A stretch of 64,000 nt of DNA from Bradyrhizobium diazoefficiens USDA 110 (GCF_000011365.1 NC_004463.1:806001-870000); one strand, 5' to 3'; counted from the first letter of the stretch, positions 7,869-17,429 are shown. Numbers and translations: made by a program. Notes: generated by a model not told the origin, from the letters alone.

Positions 7869-9440
7869 CAAATTCCGGACGGCGATCAGGATCCCGATGA
7901 AGGTCGCTGCGATGATCCAGAGCGCCACGGTGCGCCAGCGGTTCTTGCGGCCCTCGCTGCGGCCCATCGCCGCGATGCTCTCCGGCGACAGCCGCAGGCC
8001 CTCCCGCGTCATGGTCTCGAGCTGCTCGAGCACTGCAACGGAGCGCTGCGCGATATCGGGCAGGCGCATCAGCACGCGGGCGAGGTCGCCGCCGCCGGTG
8101 AGCGCGCCCTGCACCCGGCCGATCGGCCCGAGATTGCGCTCGATCCACTCACGCACCACGGGGTCGGCGGTCTTCCAGATATCGAGCCTGGGATCGAAGC
8201 CGCGCGCCACGCCTTCGACCACGACCATGGTCTTCTGGAGCAGGATCAGCTCGGGCCGTGTCGTCATGTCGAACAGGCCGGTGACCTCGAGCAGCAGCGT
8301 CAGCAGCCGCGCCATCGAGATCTCTTCGGCCGTGCGGTTGTGGATCGGCTCGCCGATGGCGCGGATGGCTTGCGCAAAATTCTCGACGGAGTGGTGCGCG
8401 GGCACGTAGCCCGCCTCGAAATGCACCTCCGCCACACGGCGATAATCGCGGGTGATGAAGCCGAGCAGGATTTCCGCGAGGAAGCGCCGCTCCTTCATCC
8501 CGAGCCGGCCCATGATGCCGAAATCGACCGCGACGAGGCGGCCGGTGTCGTCCAGGAAAAGATTGCCCGGATGCATGTCGGCGTGGAAAAAGCCGTCGCG
8601 CAGCGCGTGGCGCAGAAAGCTCTGGATCACCTTGCGGCCGAGATCGGGCAGGTCGACCTGTGCCTCTGCCAGGCGCTTGTGATCGTTCAGCGCGATGCCG
8701 TCGATCCACTCCATCGTCAGCACGTTGTGCGTGGTACGGTCCCAGTCGACCGTGGGCACGCGGAAGTCGAGATCGTCGCCCGTGTTCTCCGCCATTTCTG
8801 ACATTGCAGCCGCTTCCAGCCGCAGGTCCATCTCCATCGCGACCGAGCGCGACATGGTGTTGATGACCTCGATCAGGCGCAGCCGCCGCGCCTCGGCCGA
8901 ATAGGTCTCGGCCTTGTGCGCAACGTAGAAGAAATCGGAGAGATCACGCCGGAAGCGCGAGGCCACATTCGGGCGCAGCACTTTCACGGCGACTGCCTTG
9001 CGGATGCCGTCACGTACCACTTCGCCGCGATGCACCTGAGCGATCGAGGCGGCGGCGACCGGCGGGCCGAGGCTCGCGAACACGTCCTTGAGCGGACGCT
9101 CCAGGGAGGCTGCGATCGCAGCTTCCGCTTCTGCTTGCGAAAACGGCGGCAGGCGATCCTGGAGACTTTCCAGGTCACGCGCCATGATGACGCCGACGAC
9201 GTCGGGGCGCGTGGCCAGAAACTGCCCGAGCTTGAGATAGGCCGGGCCCATCCGGGTCAGCGCGCGCGACAGTCGCGGCCCGTGCTTTGGACCGCGCCGT
9301 TCGACGATGCGCGCAAGCTTCAGCGCGAGCTGCCCGGGCGGCGGCACCAGGCTCGGATCGACGGAGCCGAACACGCCTTCGCGCGCGAACACGAACGCAG
9401 CGCGCATGAGGCGCGCGGTGTGGGTAATTGCAGAAATCAC
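7866..9440 (-). CDS. ubiB: UbiB ADCK-type atypical kinase for ubiquinone biosynthesis
   Basis: This 524-residue membrane-associated ATPase of the ADCK/COQ8 family is required for ubiquinone synthesis. It shows the KxGQ signature ([12 protein letters not shown]), the Ala-rich loop ([13 protein letters not shown]), the VAIK-like lysine (AVKVLRP), the catalytic loop [12 protein letters not shown] and [10 protein letters not shown] hydrophobic C-terminal segment ([17 protein letters not shown]) probably anchors it in the inner membrane. Length is normal. The start overlaps the ubiE stop by ATGA. Its stop codon falls inside the candidate coaBC operator. Confidence 0.95.
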   Translation of the reverse strand: MISAITHTARLMRAAFVFAREGVFGSVDPSLVPPPGQLALKLARIVERRGPKHGPRLSRALTRMGPAYLKLGQFLATRPDVVGVIMARDLESLQDRLPPFSQAEAEAAIAASLERPLKDVFASLGPPVAAASIAQVHRGEVVRDGIRKAVAVKVLRPNVASRFRRDLSDFFYVAHKAETYSAEARRLRLIEVINTMSRSVAMEMDLRLEAAAMSEMAENTGDDLDFRVPTVDWDRTTHNVLTMEWIDGIALNDHKRLAEAQVDLPDLGRKVIQSFLRHALRDGFFHADMHPGNLFLDDTGRLVAVDFGIMGRLGMKERRFLAEILLGFITRDYRRVAEVHFEAGYVPAHHSVENFAQAIRAIGEPIHNRTAEEISMARLLTLLLEVTGLFDMTTRPELILLQKTMVVVEGVARGFDPRLDIWKTADPVVREWIERNLGPIGRVQGALTGGGDLARVLMRLPDIAQRSVAVLEQLETMTREGLRLSPESIAAMGRSEGRKNRWRTVALWIIAATFIGILIAVRNL

Positions 9441-10198
9441 AAACGCCAGCCCGAATGCAGTGCGACGATGCCGCCGGACAATGTCTGCCAGTTCACGCGG
9501 GCAAAGCCTGCGTCGCGGATCATGTCGGCGAAGGCGTTGGGCTTGGGAAACTTGCGGATCGATTCGACGAGATATTGGTAGGACTCGGCGTCGCCCGTGA
9601 TCATGCGGCCGAGCGGCGGGATCACCTTGAACGAGAACAGGTCATAGAGCTTGTCGAGGCCGGGCATCTCGACGGTGGAGAATTCCAGGCACAGGAAGCG
9701 GCTGCCGGGCCTCAGCACGCGATAGGCCTCGCGCAGCGCCAGGTCGATCTGCGGCACGTTGCGGATGCCGAAAGCGATCGTATATGCGTCAAAGCTGCGG
9801 TCGGCAAAGGCGAGCGCTTCGGCATTGCCTTCGACGAAATCGACCTGGGTCTCGAGATGGCGCTTGGCGGCGCGCTCGCGGCCCACGGCGAGCATGTCGG
9901 AATTGATGTCGCAGACCGTGGCGTGGAAGCCGGGGCCGGCGGCCTTGGCGGCGCGGAACGAGATATCGCCGGTGCCGCCGGCGACGTCGAGCAACGCGAA
10001 CGGCCGGTCGCCCCTCGGCGGATCCAGCGCGTTGATCATGATGTCCTTCCAGACCCGGTGCAGGCCGCCGGACATCAAGTCGTTCATCAGGTCATAGCGC
10101 GACGCAACGCTGTGAAACACATCGTTCACCAGCGTCTGCTTGTCCCCCAGGGGAACGTCCCTGAAGCCAAAATGCGTGGTTTCGCCCGGCCGATCCAT
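9437..10198 (-). CDS. ubiE: Ubiquinone/menaquinone C-methyltransferase UbiE
   Basis: This 253-residue SAM-dependent methyltransferase adds the C-methyl group to the benzoquinol ring in ubiquinone synthesis. The family signatures are visible: [17 protein letters not shown] near the N-terminus, the SAM motif [13 protein letters not shown], and AFGIRNVP followed by [20 protein letters not shown]. It is the first gene of the ubiE-ubiB-coaBC-dut run and overlaps ubiB by four bases. It is divergent from mutM across an 81-bp gap that must hold both promoters. Confidence 0.96.
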   Translation of the reverse strand: MDRPGETTHFGFRDVPLGDKQTLVNDVFHSVASRYDLMNDLMSGGLHRVWKDIMINALDPPRGDRPFALLDVAGGTGDISFRAAKAAGPGFHATVCDINSDMLAVGRERAAKRHLETQVDFVEGNAEALAFADRSFDAYTIAFGIRNVPQIDLALREAYRVLRPGSRFLCLEFSTVEMPGLDKLYDLFSFKVIPPLGRMITGDAESYQYLVESIRKFPKPNAFADMIRDAGFARVNWQTLSGGIVALHSGWRL

Positions 10199-10279
10199 TA
10201 CTCTACTCCACGAGGCGGACCATAGCGCGCCCGCCGCAATGGCGCTATCACACCGCCCTCATAAGGTGAATGCCTGACC

Positions 10280-11161
10280 ATGCCTGAATTGCCCGAAGTC
10301 GAGACCGTCCGCCGCGGCCTTCAGCCCGTCATGGAGGGTGCGAAAATCGTCGTCGCGGAGGCCCGCAGGCCGGACTTGCGCTTTCCGTTCCAGCCGGACT
10401 TCGTGGCCCGGCTCCAGGGGCAGGTCGTCACGGGGCTCGGCCGCCGCGCAAAATATCTCATGGCCGATCTGGCCTCCGGCGACGTGCTCTTGATGCATCT
10501 GGGCATGTCGGGCTCGTTTCGCGTCATCAAGCCGGACAATGATGCCGCACCTGGGGAGTTTCACTATCCACGGGGTAAGGACACCACCCATGACCACGTG
10601 CTGTTTCGGATGTCCTCCGGCGCCGACATCGTCTTCAACGATCCGCGCCGCTTCGGTTACATGAAAGTGATCGCGCGCAACGCGCTCGAGGACGAGCCGC
10701 TGCTCCGCGGCCTCGGCCCCGAGCCGCTCGGCAACGAATTCGATGCCGCGATGCTGGCGCGATCTTGCGAAGGCAAGGCCACCAGCCTGAAGGCCGCGCT
10801 GCTCGACCAGCGTGTGGTGGCAGGGCTCGGCAACATCTATGTCTGCGAAGCGCTGCATCGCTCGCACCTGTCGCCGCGCCGGATCGCTGCGACGTTGGCG
10901 ACCAGGAAGGGCGAGCCAACGGATCACGCGAAGAGATTGGTCGGTGCGATCCACACCGTGCTGAACGACGCCATCAAGGCCGGCGGCTCGTCACTGCGCG
11001 ACCATCGCCAGACCACAGGTGAGCTCGGCTACTTCCAGCATTCGTTCAAGGTCTATGACCGCGAAGGCGAGACCTGCAAGACGCCTGCCTGCGGCGGCAC
11101 GATCAAGCGCTTCACCCAGAACGGCCGTTCGACCTTCTGGTGTCCGAAATGTCAGAAGTGA
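10280..11161 (+). CDS. mutM: Formamidopyrimidine-DNA glycosylase
   Basis: This 293-residue base-excision repair enzyme removes 8-oxoguanine and formamidopyrimidines and nicks the abasic site. The mature N-terminus [13 protein letters not shown] supplies the catalytic Pro and Glu. The GRRAKYL, HLGMSG and GLGNIYVCE segments are typical, and a C-terminal zinc finger follows ([10 protein letters not shown] and FWCPKCQK). The first cysteine pair is spaced C-x4-C rather than C-x2-C, a variant I believe occurs in rhizobia. Confidence 0.96.
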   Translation: MPELPEVETVRRGLQPVMEGAKIVVAEARRPDLRFPFQPDFVARLQGQVVTGLGRRAKYLMADLASGDVLLMHLGMSGSFRVIKPDNDAAPGEFHYPRGKDTTHDHVLFRMSSGADIVFNDPRRFGYMKVIARNALEDEPLLRGLGPEPLGNEFDAAMLARSCEGKATSLKAALLDQRVVAGLGNIYVCEALHRSHLSPRRIAATLATRKGEPTDHAKRLVGAIHTVLNDAIKAGGSSLRDHRQTTGELGYFQHSFKVYDREGETCKTPACGGTIKRFTQNGRSTFWCPKCQK

Positions 11162-11238
11162 GGATCAGGCTCGCGACCGCGAGGCTGTGAGTCTCTGCGA
11201 GCGTGACGAGCTCACCACGACGTCATTGCGAGTGCAGT

Positions 11239-11274
11239 GAAGCAATCCGGCCGGGCTGGTGGCCGGATTGCTTC
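11239..11274. repeat. Perfect 14-bp-arm hairpin repeat
   Basis: GAAGCAATCCGGCC (11239-11252) is perfectly inverted at 11261-11274 around an 8-base loop. It lies in the gap between mutM and the ParA-type gene, which converge here, so it could also act as a shared terminator-like structure, though there is no T tract. The sequence is of the GCGAAGCAATCC type common in Bradyrhizobium intergenic DNA (recollection). Confidence 0.65.
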
Positions 11275-11332
11275 GACGCTGGTGCCCTTCCGGATGGTGA
11301 AGGGCCGACTGACGCCCGATCGATCGCCCCGC

Positions 11333-12076
11333 TCAGGACGCCAGTGTCGTGGTCTCGTCCGTGGAAAGCCCAGTGGCGGCATGCAGCAGGCCGTCCGGAG
11401 CCGACATGACCTGGTCGATCAGGGCATTGGTCGTGGCGCTGAGCTCGAGCCGGGTCTCGATCCACTGCCAGAGGCCGCGGATCTCGTCCGCCGACTTGCC
11501 GTTCGGCGCGAATTCGCTGACGGCGAGGCCGCCGGCGAGTGAATCCTGGTGGTCGTTGCGCATCACGATCAGGGGACGCGCGAGCACCTCGGCGAGATCG
11601 AGCGCGGCTTCCTCGGCGAGCGTGTTGGCGGCATTGTCGATGCGCTGGCCGCGGATCGGCGTCTGGTTCAGCACGAAGCTGTAGGGCCGCTTCCAGGCGC
11701 GTGCGACGCTCAGCGTCGAGGCGGTCGCCTCGATGTCCGCGACGCTCGGGCGGGCCGGGATCAGGCAGAGATCGGAATGACGGATCGCGGCGGTGGTCGC
11801 GGCGCTGAGGCCGGCCGCGGTGTCGACGATCGCGAGCTGGAGGCCGCTGTCGGCCAGCATGTTCAGGCGCGGCGCGATGTCGGCGGCGTGATAGATCGGC
11901 TCGACCACGAGATCCTCGGCGGTGCGACGGCGCTGCCAGTTGGACAGGGTGCCCTGCGGGTCGGTCTCGATCAGGCGGACGGTGAAGCCGGCCTGCTTGG
12001 CCGCCAGCGCGAGGCCGACGGCGAGCGTGCTCTTGCCACTGCCACCCTTTTGGGTGGCCAGTACGATCGTGTGCAT
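11333..12076 (-). CDS. Orphan ParA-family ATPase
   Basis: This 247-residue protein has the deviant Walker A of the ParA/MinD class (TQKGGSGKST, residues about 8-17), LIETDPQGTL, and a Walker B-like region IVDTAAG. I start at 12076 (MHTIVLATQKGG), which puts the P-loop immediately after the start as in small ParAs; the upstream in-frame extension is not protein-like. There is no parB or parS neighbour, so it is unlikely to be the chromosomal partition ATPase and may position another cargo. Specific function unknown. Confidence 0.85.
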   Translation of the reverse strand: MHTIVLATQKGGSGKSTLAVGLALAAKQAGFTVRLIETDPQGTLSNWQRRRTAEDLVVEPIYHAADIAPRLNMLADSGLQLAIVDTAAGLSAATTAAIRHSDLCLIPARPSVADIEATASTLSVARAWKRPYSFVLNQTPIRGQRIDNAANTLAEEAALDLAEVLARPLIVMRNDHQDSLAGGLAVSEFAPNGKSADEIRGLWQWIETRLELSATTNALIDQVMSAPDGLLHAATGLSTDETTTLAS

Positions 12077-12322
12077 GGGAAGATAAATCCTTTGGAGTGC
12101 CTGGGTCAGGAATACGCCACGCGAACGTGCATCGCTTCTGGATGCTGAGCTCTTCTCGCTCAGGACGTGCCGGCCCGATCCAAAGGGGATCGCGGAGGTC
12201 CGAATCAACGGTAACAATGATGTCGGAATCGGGAATGCCAGCTAATCCGTACCATTACTGGACCCGTAGTCGTACGTGCGATGTGCGCCGATAGACACGA
12301 GAGATTGTGATTGTCGCCTGGC

Positions 12323-13684
12323 TTACTTCCGCACGCAGATCACGCGGACGACGGCGGCCTTCGCATCCGCTGAACTGCCGTTTGCTGTGACGCCGTTGGC
12401 CTTCAGGAAATCGCGCACCGTCTCCGCTGAGACCATCACGGCCTGCGACGCCGGCACCGACGTCGCGGGTCCCGCCACCATCGCCGGCTTCAACAGCGCA
12501 ATGCCGGCGAATTTGCTGTCCGCGTCGATCGCGGGGCTGCCGGAAAATCCGACCGCCGGCGGTGGCGACAGCGCGGAATCGCTGCTCGTGACGCGTGCGA
12601 GCGCGCCCTTGACGCTCGAGACCCCGGCCGCGCCACCCTGGCTTTGCGGATCGGCGATGCCGACGACATCGACATTGGTCTTCGCCCCGCCGCCAGCGAG
12701 GCCGAGTGGCTTCAGGCCACGCGCGCCGTAGATGTGCAGGAGCGCAAGATCGTGCTCCTTGTCCTCGGCAAGACGATCGGCGCTGCCGTAGCCGGCGATG
12801 GTGATCGCAAGGCAGCTGTCGGTGACGAGGCGGTCGGTGAGGATCGCGCCGTCGTCGCTGACGACGATGCCGGTGCCGTATTCGACGGTCTTGCGCGGCG
12901 GCGGTCCGGCTTGCGGTCCTGCCGGAAATGCATTGAACGCGCTCGACATCGCGATCACGACCGGCTCGACCGTGTTCTCGGTGGCCTGGTCGTAGAGGAT
13001 CGTCATGATCCGGACTTCGTCGCCCTTGAAGGTGCCGCGCACGTAGAATTTCTTCAGGCCCTGGAGCCCCGACAGCACGAAGAAGTCGGGCTTCACCACG
13101 GTGTAGTCGACCTTGCGTCCGGCCGGCTCCTTCTTCTCGGCGTCCGCGAGCTTCGCGGTCGTGGGGTTCGCCTCCTTGCGCCGGCTGAGCAGCACCTGCA
13201 CAGTTCCGGTCGGCGAGGTCCATTTCGATCCGTTGGCATCGGTCGCCTGCTGCGGCACCAGTTTTGAGGGAATGCCGAGCCGGGCGCCGCTGGTCATCTC
13301 CGTCACGATCTTCCAGCCGACGCTGTCCTGCTTCCGCCGCGCGGTCTCGGCAAGCGCGGCGCGCTCCTGCGGATTGAGCACGCCGGTCGGCTTGCCGCCC
13401 TTGTTCTTCTGGTACTCCTTGATGGCATTGACCATGCGCTCGCTGACCTCGCCGGTGATGGCGCCGTTATATTGGCCGACCCAGGCGAGGTCGGACTGGA
13501 GCGAGAGGCGTTCGGCCTGCGCCATGGCATCGGCCGTTTCCGACGGTGTCTGAAGTGCGGGCGGGCGGATCGGAACGGTCTGGACCGTCTTCGGCTTGGT
13601 GCCGGGGATCTGCGGCGTCGTCATCTGGGCGTTTGCGCCTGTGGCGGCCGCAAACATCAGTGTTGCCGCAAGCATCGATCTCAT
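12323..13684 (-). CDS. Secreted peptidoglycan-binding/trypsin-fold protein, probably inactive
   Basis: This 453-residue protein starts with a signal peptide (MRSMLAATLMFAAATGANA; start 13684 chosen for it, although the frame is open to 13747). Residues about 55-110 resemble a peptidoglycan-binding-1 domain (YNGAITGEVSERMVNAIKEYQ). From about residue 270 there is an HtrA/trypsin-like fold: GTGIVVSDDGAILT, DLALLHIYG and GFSGSPAID. The serine and aspartate are present, but where proteases have NNHVV this reads TDRLVTD, so the catalytic histidine is missing. It is probably a periplasmic pseudoprotease or binding protein; substrate unknown. Confidence 0.75.
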   Translation of the reverse strand: MRSMLAATLMFAAATGANAQMTTPQIPGTKPKTVQTVPIRPPALQTPSETADAMAQAERLSLQSDLAWVGQYNGAITGEVSERMVNAIKEYQKNKGGKPTGVLNPQERAALAETARRKQDSVGWKIVTEMTSGARLGIPSKLVPQQATDANGSKWTSPTGTVQVLLSRRKEANPTTAKLADAEKKEPAGRKVDYTVVKPDFFVLSGLQGLKKFYVRGTFKGDEVRIMTILYDQATENTVEPVVIAMSSAFNAFPAGPQAGPPPRKTVEYGTGIVVSDDGAILTDRLVTDSCLAITIAGYGSADRLAEDKEHDLALLHIYGARGLKPLGLAGGGAKTNVDVVGIADPQSQGGAAGVSSVKGALARVTSSDSALSPPPAVGFSGSPAIDADSKFAGIALLKPAMVAGPATSVPASQAVMVSAETVRDFLKANGVTANGSSADAKAAVVRVICVRK

Positions 13685-13802
13685 GACAAATCCAGCCAGC
13701 CCATTGAACGCAATGCCATTGAAGCACATCTCGTTGGTCGCGAACAATCTCGGGGTGGTTCAGGCCTGCGGGCAGGCCGGACCCTCATCTGAGTGTTACA
13801 GG

Positions 13803-13882
13803 GTCATTCCGGGGCGGCTCGAAGAGCCAAACCCGGAATCTCGAGATTCCGGGTTCGATGCTTCGCATCGCCCCGGAATGAC
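13803..13882. repeat. GTCATTCCGGGGCG palindromic repeat, copy 1
   Basis: This 80-bp element runs from GTCATTCCGGGGCG to CGCCCCGGAATGAC, with a central inverted CCCGGAATCTCGAGATTCCGGG. It is the same family as 16726-16805, 40973-41049, 49477-49571 and 52049-52129. It separates the divergent pseudoprotease and moeB-like genes. Confidence 0.85.
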
Positions 13883-13941
13883 AGTATGTGCGACTTCCGC
13901 GCTCCTCGCGGGGAGCGGCAGCAATCTAGGAAGAGCTGAGA

Positions 13942-14745
13942 ATGCTGAGCCCGGACGAACTCGAACGTTATGCCCGCCATATCGTGCTGCGCGACGTCGG
14001 CGGCCCGGGCCAGGCCGCGCTGAAGCGGGCCTCCGTGCTGGTGATCGGCGCCGGCGGGCTCGGCGCGCCCGCCTTGATGTATCTGGCTGCAGCCGGGATC
14101 GGCACGCTCGGCGTGGTCGATGACGACGTGGTGTCGCTGTCCAACCTCCAGCGCCAGGTGATCCATACGACGCCCGATATCGGCCGGCACAAGATCGAGA
14201 GCGCGGCCGAGCGCATTTCCGCTCTCAATCCGCATGTCCGCTTCGTCGGTCACGCCACCTGGCTCAACGCCGACAACGCGCTCAGCCTGATCGGCGACTA
14301 CGACCTCGTGCTCGATGGCTCCGACAATTTCTCGACGCGTTATCTGGTCTCCGACGCCTGCTTCTTCGCGAAGAAGCCGCTGATCACCGCGGCGCTCGGC
14401 ACCTTCGACGGCTCGCTCACCACCATCCGCGCGCATGAAAAGAACGAGGCTGGTGAATTCAATCCGACCTATCGCTGCCTGTTTCCGGAGGCGCCGCCGC
14501 CCGGCACGGTGCCGGCCTGCGCCGAGGCCGGCGTCATGGGCGCGCTCGCGGGCGTGCTCGGCTCGATGATGGCGCTGGAGGCGATCCGCGAGATCGTCGG
14601 CTTCGGCGACGGCCTCGTCGGCCGCCTCCTGATGATCGATGCGCGCGCGATGCGCTTCGAGACGCTGCGCTATTCGCGCGATCCGGCCAATCCGCTCAAC
14701 GGCGATGGTCCCGTGTTCGACGATCTAAGCATCCATCGCGAGTAG
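13942..14745 (+). CDS. moeB: MoeB/ThiF/HesA-family adenylyltransferase
   Basis: This 267-residue E1-like enzyme adenylates the C-terminus of a small sulfur-carrier protein such as MoaD or ThiS. The nucleotide-binding motif (VIGAGGLGAPAL), the DDDVVSLSNLQRQV segment, DGSDNFSTRYL and CAEAGVMGALAG identify the family. The zinc-binding CxxC pairs found in E. coli MoeB are not complete: the first reads TYRC and the C-terminal pair is absent. It starts at 13942 with AGGAAGAG upstream. No molybdopterin or thiamine genes are adjacent, so MoeB versus HesA/ThiF is not settled. Confidence 0.82.
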   Translation: MLSPDELERYARHIVLRDVGGPGQAALKRASVLVIGAGGLGAPALMYLAAAGIGTLGVVDDDVVSLSNLQRQVIHTTPDIGRHKIESAAERISALNPHVRFVGHATWLNADNALSLIGDYDLVLDGSDNFSTRYLVSDACFFAKKPLITAALGTFDGSLTTIRAHEKNEAGEFNPTYRCLFPEAPPPGTVPACAEAGVMGALAGVLGSMMALEAIREIVGFGDGLVGRLLMIDARAMRFETLRYSRDPANPLNGDGPVFDDLSIHRE

Positions 14746-14852
14746 GCGCGGAGCCAAGCCGCTGCTCAGATTGCCGGGGCAGTGACTGGCTCGGGGCGGC
14801 CGCGGTTTGCCGGCCGCTCCGTTCAAGTCTGCGAGCCCTGGCGCACAGCGCC

Positions 14853-15854
14853 TCAGAGCATGCTCGGCAGCACGCGATCCGGCGGCTTGTGCGCGTCGAG
14901 GAAGGTGCGGATGTTGATGATCACCTTCTCGCCCATCTCGACGCGGCCTTCGATCGTGGCCGAGCCCATGTGCGGCAGCAGCGTCACCTTGCCGGCTTTG
15001 GCCAGCCGCACCAGCTTCGGGTTCACCGCGGGCTCGTGCTCGTAGACGTCGAGCCCGGCGCCGCCGATCTCGCCGCCTTCGATCAGCTTGATCAGCGTGT
15101 CCTCGTCGGTCACCTCGCCGCGCGCAGTGTTGACGATGTAGGCGTCCTTGCGGATCAGCTTCAGCCGTCGCGCCGAGAGCAGGTGATAGGTCGCCGGCGT
15201 GTGCGGACAGTTCACCGAGAGGATGTCCATCCGCGCCAGCATCTGGTCGAGGCTTTCCCAATAGGTCGCGCCAAGCTCTTCGGCGATCTTCGGCGCCACG
15301 GGGCGGCGGTTGTGATAGTGAATCTGCAGGCCGAAGGCGCGGGCGCGGCGCGCCACTGCCTGGCCGATGCGGCCCATGCCGATGATGCCGAGGCGCTTGC
15401 CGCCGATGCGGTGGCCGAGCATCCAGGTTGGCGACCAGCCGGGCCAGGGCTTGCCTTCCGTCAGGATCGAGGCGCCTTCGATCATCCGCCGAGGCACGGC
15501 CAGGATCAGCGCCATGGTCATGTCGGCGGTGTCTTCGGTCAAAACCTTTGGCGTGTTTGTGACGGTGATGCCGCGGGCATGCGCGGCCTCGACATCGATA
15601 TTGTCGACACCGTTGCCGAAATTGGCGATCAGGCGCAGCTTGCAGTCGGGCTGGTTGACGATGTCGGCGGTGATGTGGTCGGTGACGGTCGGAACCAGCA
15701 CGTCGGCGGTGCGCGCGGCTTCCGCGATCTGGTCGGCCGACATCGGCGTGTCGTCGAGATTGATCCGCGCGTCGAACAGCTCGCGCATCCGCGTCTCGAT
15801 CGAATCCGGCAGCTTGCGCGTTACCACGACGAGGGGCTTTTTCTTCACCGACAT
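14853..15854 (-). CDS. D-isomer-specific 2-hydroxyacid (glyoxylate/hydroxypyruvate) dehydrogenase
   Basis: This 333-residue NAD(P)H-dependent dehydrogenase of the GyaR/HprA type reduces glyoxylate or hydroxypyruvate. The dinucleotide fold is GIIGMGRIGQAVARRARAFG. The catalytic Arg (NTARGE), Glu (YEHEP) and His (LPHMGSAT) are all present. IANFGNGVDNID is the typical substrate-domain motif. Length is normal. It is transcribed towards the moeB-like gene. Exact substrate and cofactor preference cannot be read from the sequence. Confidence 0.88.
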   Translation of the reverse strand: MSVKKKPLVVVTRKLPDSIETRMRELFDARINLDDTPMSADQIAEAARTADVLVPTVTDHITADIVNQPDCKLRLIANFGNGVDNIDVEAAHARGITVTNTPKVLTEDTADMTMALILAVPRRMIEGASILTEGKPWPGWSPTWMLGHRIGGKRLGIIGMGRIGQAVARRARAFGLQIHYHNRRPVAPKIAEELGATYWESLDQMLARMDILSVNCPHTPATYHLLSARRLKLIRKDAYIVNTARGEVTDEDTLIKLIEGGEIGGAGLDVYEHEPAVNPKLVRLAKAGKVTLLPHMGSATIEGRVEMGEKVIINIRTFLDAHKPPDRVLPSML

Positions 15855-16184
15855 GTCCTGCTCTCATGAGGCGTGGCAAGCCCGCCTCTGTCGCCAAAGG
15901 CCGGCCGTTCAGGCCTCATTAACCCGGTTGTTCGACACTGCCCTTGCCGTGTCGTCCCCGGCGTTTCCTTCAAGCTCTCCCGATATTTCCATCCGGAAAA
16001 TCGGGCCAAACTGGTTGTTCAAGCGTCCGTCCTCTCTAGCAGAAGGCCGGGCCAAGACAAGAACCACGGGGTAAGGCTTGGCGGAACACCCGCGTGGGGC
16101 GGGTCAGGGACGACCGCGGCAGGGTATTTTGGAATTTTGGGGTGAGGGTCCGGCTCGGCCGGGTCCTCGACAGGAGACGGGTTG
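15855..16184. other. 330-bp intergenic stretch, no gene seen
   Basis: This lies between the divergent hydroxyacid dehydrogenase and SH3-protein genes and must contain both promoters. I see no convincing open frame, tRNA or terminator. Only the AGGAGA ribosome-binding site of the SH3 gene (16172-16177) is clear. Confidence 0.6.
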
Positions 16185-16715
16185 ATGGCGTTGGGGCGTT
16201 TTTGTTCGGTGATGGCGCTCGTTTGCACCTGGTTGAGCGCCTCGGTCAGCCCCTCGCATTCGGCGAAGGACAACACCCCCCAGAGCGCCAGCGGCCTCCC
16301 GGTGCCGCGCTATGTCAGCCTGAAGTCGGATCACGTGAACGTCCGTGCCGGTCCGACCAAGGACAATGACGTGGCCTGGGTCTATACCCGCGCCGGCCTG
16401 CCGGTCGAAATCACAGCCGAGTTCGAGAACTGGCGCCGGGTGCGCGATTCCGAAGGCGCCGAGGGCTGGGTCTATCACTCGCTGCTGTCGGGCCGCCGCA
16501 CCGCGGTCGTCACCATGAAGCACAAGGACGAGCTCGCGCCGATCTATGACCGCGCCGATCCTGACAGCGCGGTTGCGGCCAAGCTCCAGGCCGGCGTCGT
16601 CACCCAGGTGAAGAAGTGCAGCGCAAACTGGTGCCGCGTCACCGGCAACGGTTTTGACGGCTGGATCCAGCAGGAACGCCTCTGGGGCGTGTATTCGGAC
16701 GAGCAGGTGAATTGA
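16185..16715 (+). CDS. Secreted protein with two bacterial SH3 domains
   Basis: This 176-residue protein has a signal peptide (MALGRFCSVMALVCTWLSA) and two SH3-like repeats: SDHVNVRAGPTKDNDVAWVY ending WVYHSLL, and a second ending WCRVTGNGFDGWIQQERLWG. Such domains usually bind cell-wall peptides or other envelope ligands. I start at the ATG at 16185, seven bases after AGGAGA, not the TTG just before it. It is monocistronic. Exact role unknown. Confidence 0.85.
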   Translation: MALGRFCSVMALVCTWLSASVSPSHSAKDNTPQSASGLPVPRYVSLKSDHVNVRAGPTKDNDVAWVYTRAGLPVEITAEFENWRRVRDSEGAEGWVYHSLLSGRRTAVVTMKHKDELAPIYDRADPDSAVAAKLQAGVVTQVKKCSANWCRVTGNGFDGWIQQERLWGVYSDEQVN

Positions 16716-16725
16716 CGCTGCAGGC

Positions 16726-16805
16726 GTCATCCCGGGATGGCGCGAAGCGCCAGACCCGGGATCTCGAGATTCCGGGTTCGGTGCTACGCACCGCCCCGGA
16801 ATGAC
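16726..16805. repeat. GTCATTCCGGGGCG palindromic repeat, copy 2
   Basis: It begins GTCATCCCGGGATGG and ends CCGCCCCGGAATGAC, with the central palindrome around ATCTCGAGAT. It lies between the convergent SH3 gene and irr, where its hairpin might also stop transcription. Confidence 0.85.
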
Positions 16806-16871
16806 GGCGTAAACAATTATGGCCGGGACAAGCCCGGCCATCACGACCAAATCAACAGTTTAGGATAGATC

Positions 16872-17363
16872 TCAGCGCTTCTTGCGCAGGCGCACGACCA
16901 TGTCGATGCGCGCGATCTCGTAACCCTCGGGCACCTCCGGCATCTTGGACAGCGCCAGATGCGGATCCTCGATGTCGACCAGCTCATGGCTGTTCTCGAG
17001 GTAATAGTGGTGGTGCGTGGTGACGTTGGTGTCGAAATAGGTCTTGGTGCCGTCGACACTGACTTGGCGCAGCAGGCCGGCGTCGGTGAGCTGGTTCAGC
17101 GTGTTGTAGACGGTCGCCAGCGACACTGGAACCTTGGCCAGCGTGGCTTCCTCGTACAGCATTTCAGCCGTAAGGTGGCGAGCACCCTTGCCGAACAGGA
17201 GCCAGCCCAGCGCCATGCGCTGCCGCGTCGGGCGGAGCCCGGCGGACTGGAGCATTTCGTTAACGTCGTGCCACGGGCAGCCGGTCAAAGCCGGCTGGCG
17301 GCCGGACAGGAGGGCCGCGGCATGGACGTCGTCGTCGTGATGGGGCGCGGTATTCTCGCTCAT
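16872..17363 (-). CDS. irr: Iron response regulator Irr (Fur family)
   Basis: This 163-residue regulator represses heme-synthesis and other genes under low iron and is degraded when heme is available. The heme regulatory motif GCPWHD places Cys29-Pro30 exactly where B. japonicum Irr has it, and the second heme-binding HHH lies near residue 118 (TTHHHYYLE). The winged-helix segment (LATVYNTLNQLTDAGLL) is typical Fur family. I start at 17363 (MSENTAPHHDDDV), matching the known length. A candidate Fur site lies upstream (17412-17429). It is divergent from fabA. Confidence 0.97.
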   Translation of the reverse strand: MSENTAPHHDDDVHAAALLSGRQPALTGCPWHDVNEMLQSAGLRPTRQRMALGWLLFGKGARHLTAEMLYEEATLAKVPVSLATVYNTLNQLTDAGLLRQVSVDGTKTYFDTNVTTHHHYYLENSHELVDIEDPHLALSKMPEVPEGYEIARIDMVVRLRKKR

Positions 17364-17411
17364 TTCCAGATTTCGGGCACGCGTGAACAATAACTCCCTG
17401 CAATATAAGAA

Positions 17412-17429
17412 CAGATAGATGCAGATGCA
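17412..17429 (-). promoter_or_regulatory. Candidate Fur-binding hexamer repeats upstream of irr
   Basis: Read on the minus strand this is TGCATC-TGCATC-TATCTG, three adjoining hexamers of which two are perfect copies, 49-66 bp upstream of the irr start codon. B. japonicum Fur is reported to bind an irr promoter element made of three imperfect direct hexamers; this matches that description. The 350-bp irr-fabA gap (17364-17713) otherwise shows no gene. Confidence 0.65.

Noticed and set aside
13803..13882. Palindromic repeats as a CRISPR array
   Set aside because: Copies are dispersed singly between genes, not regularly spaced with unique spacers, and no cas genes are present.
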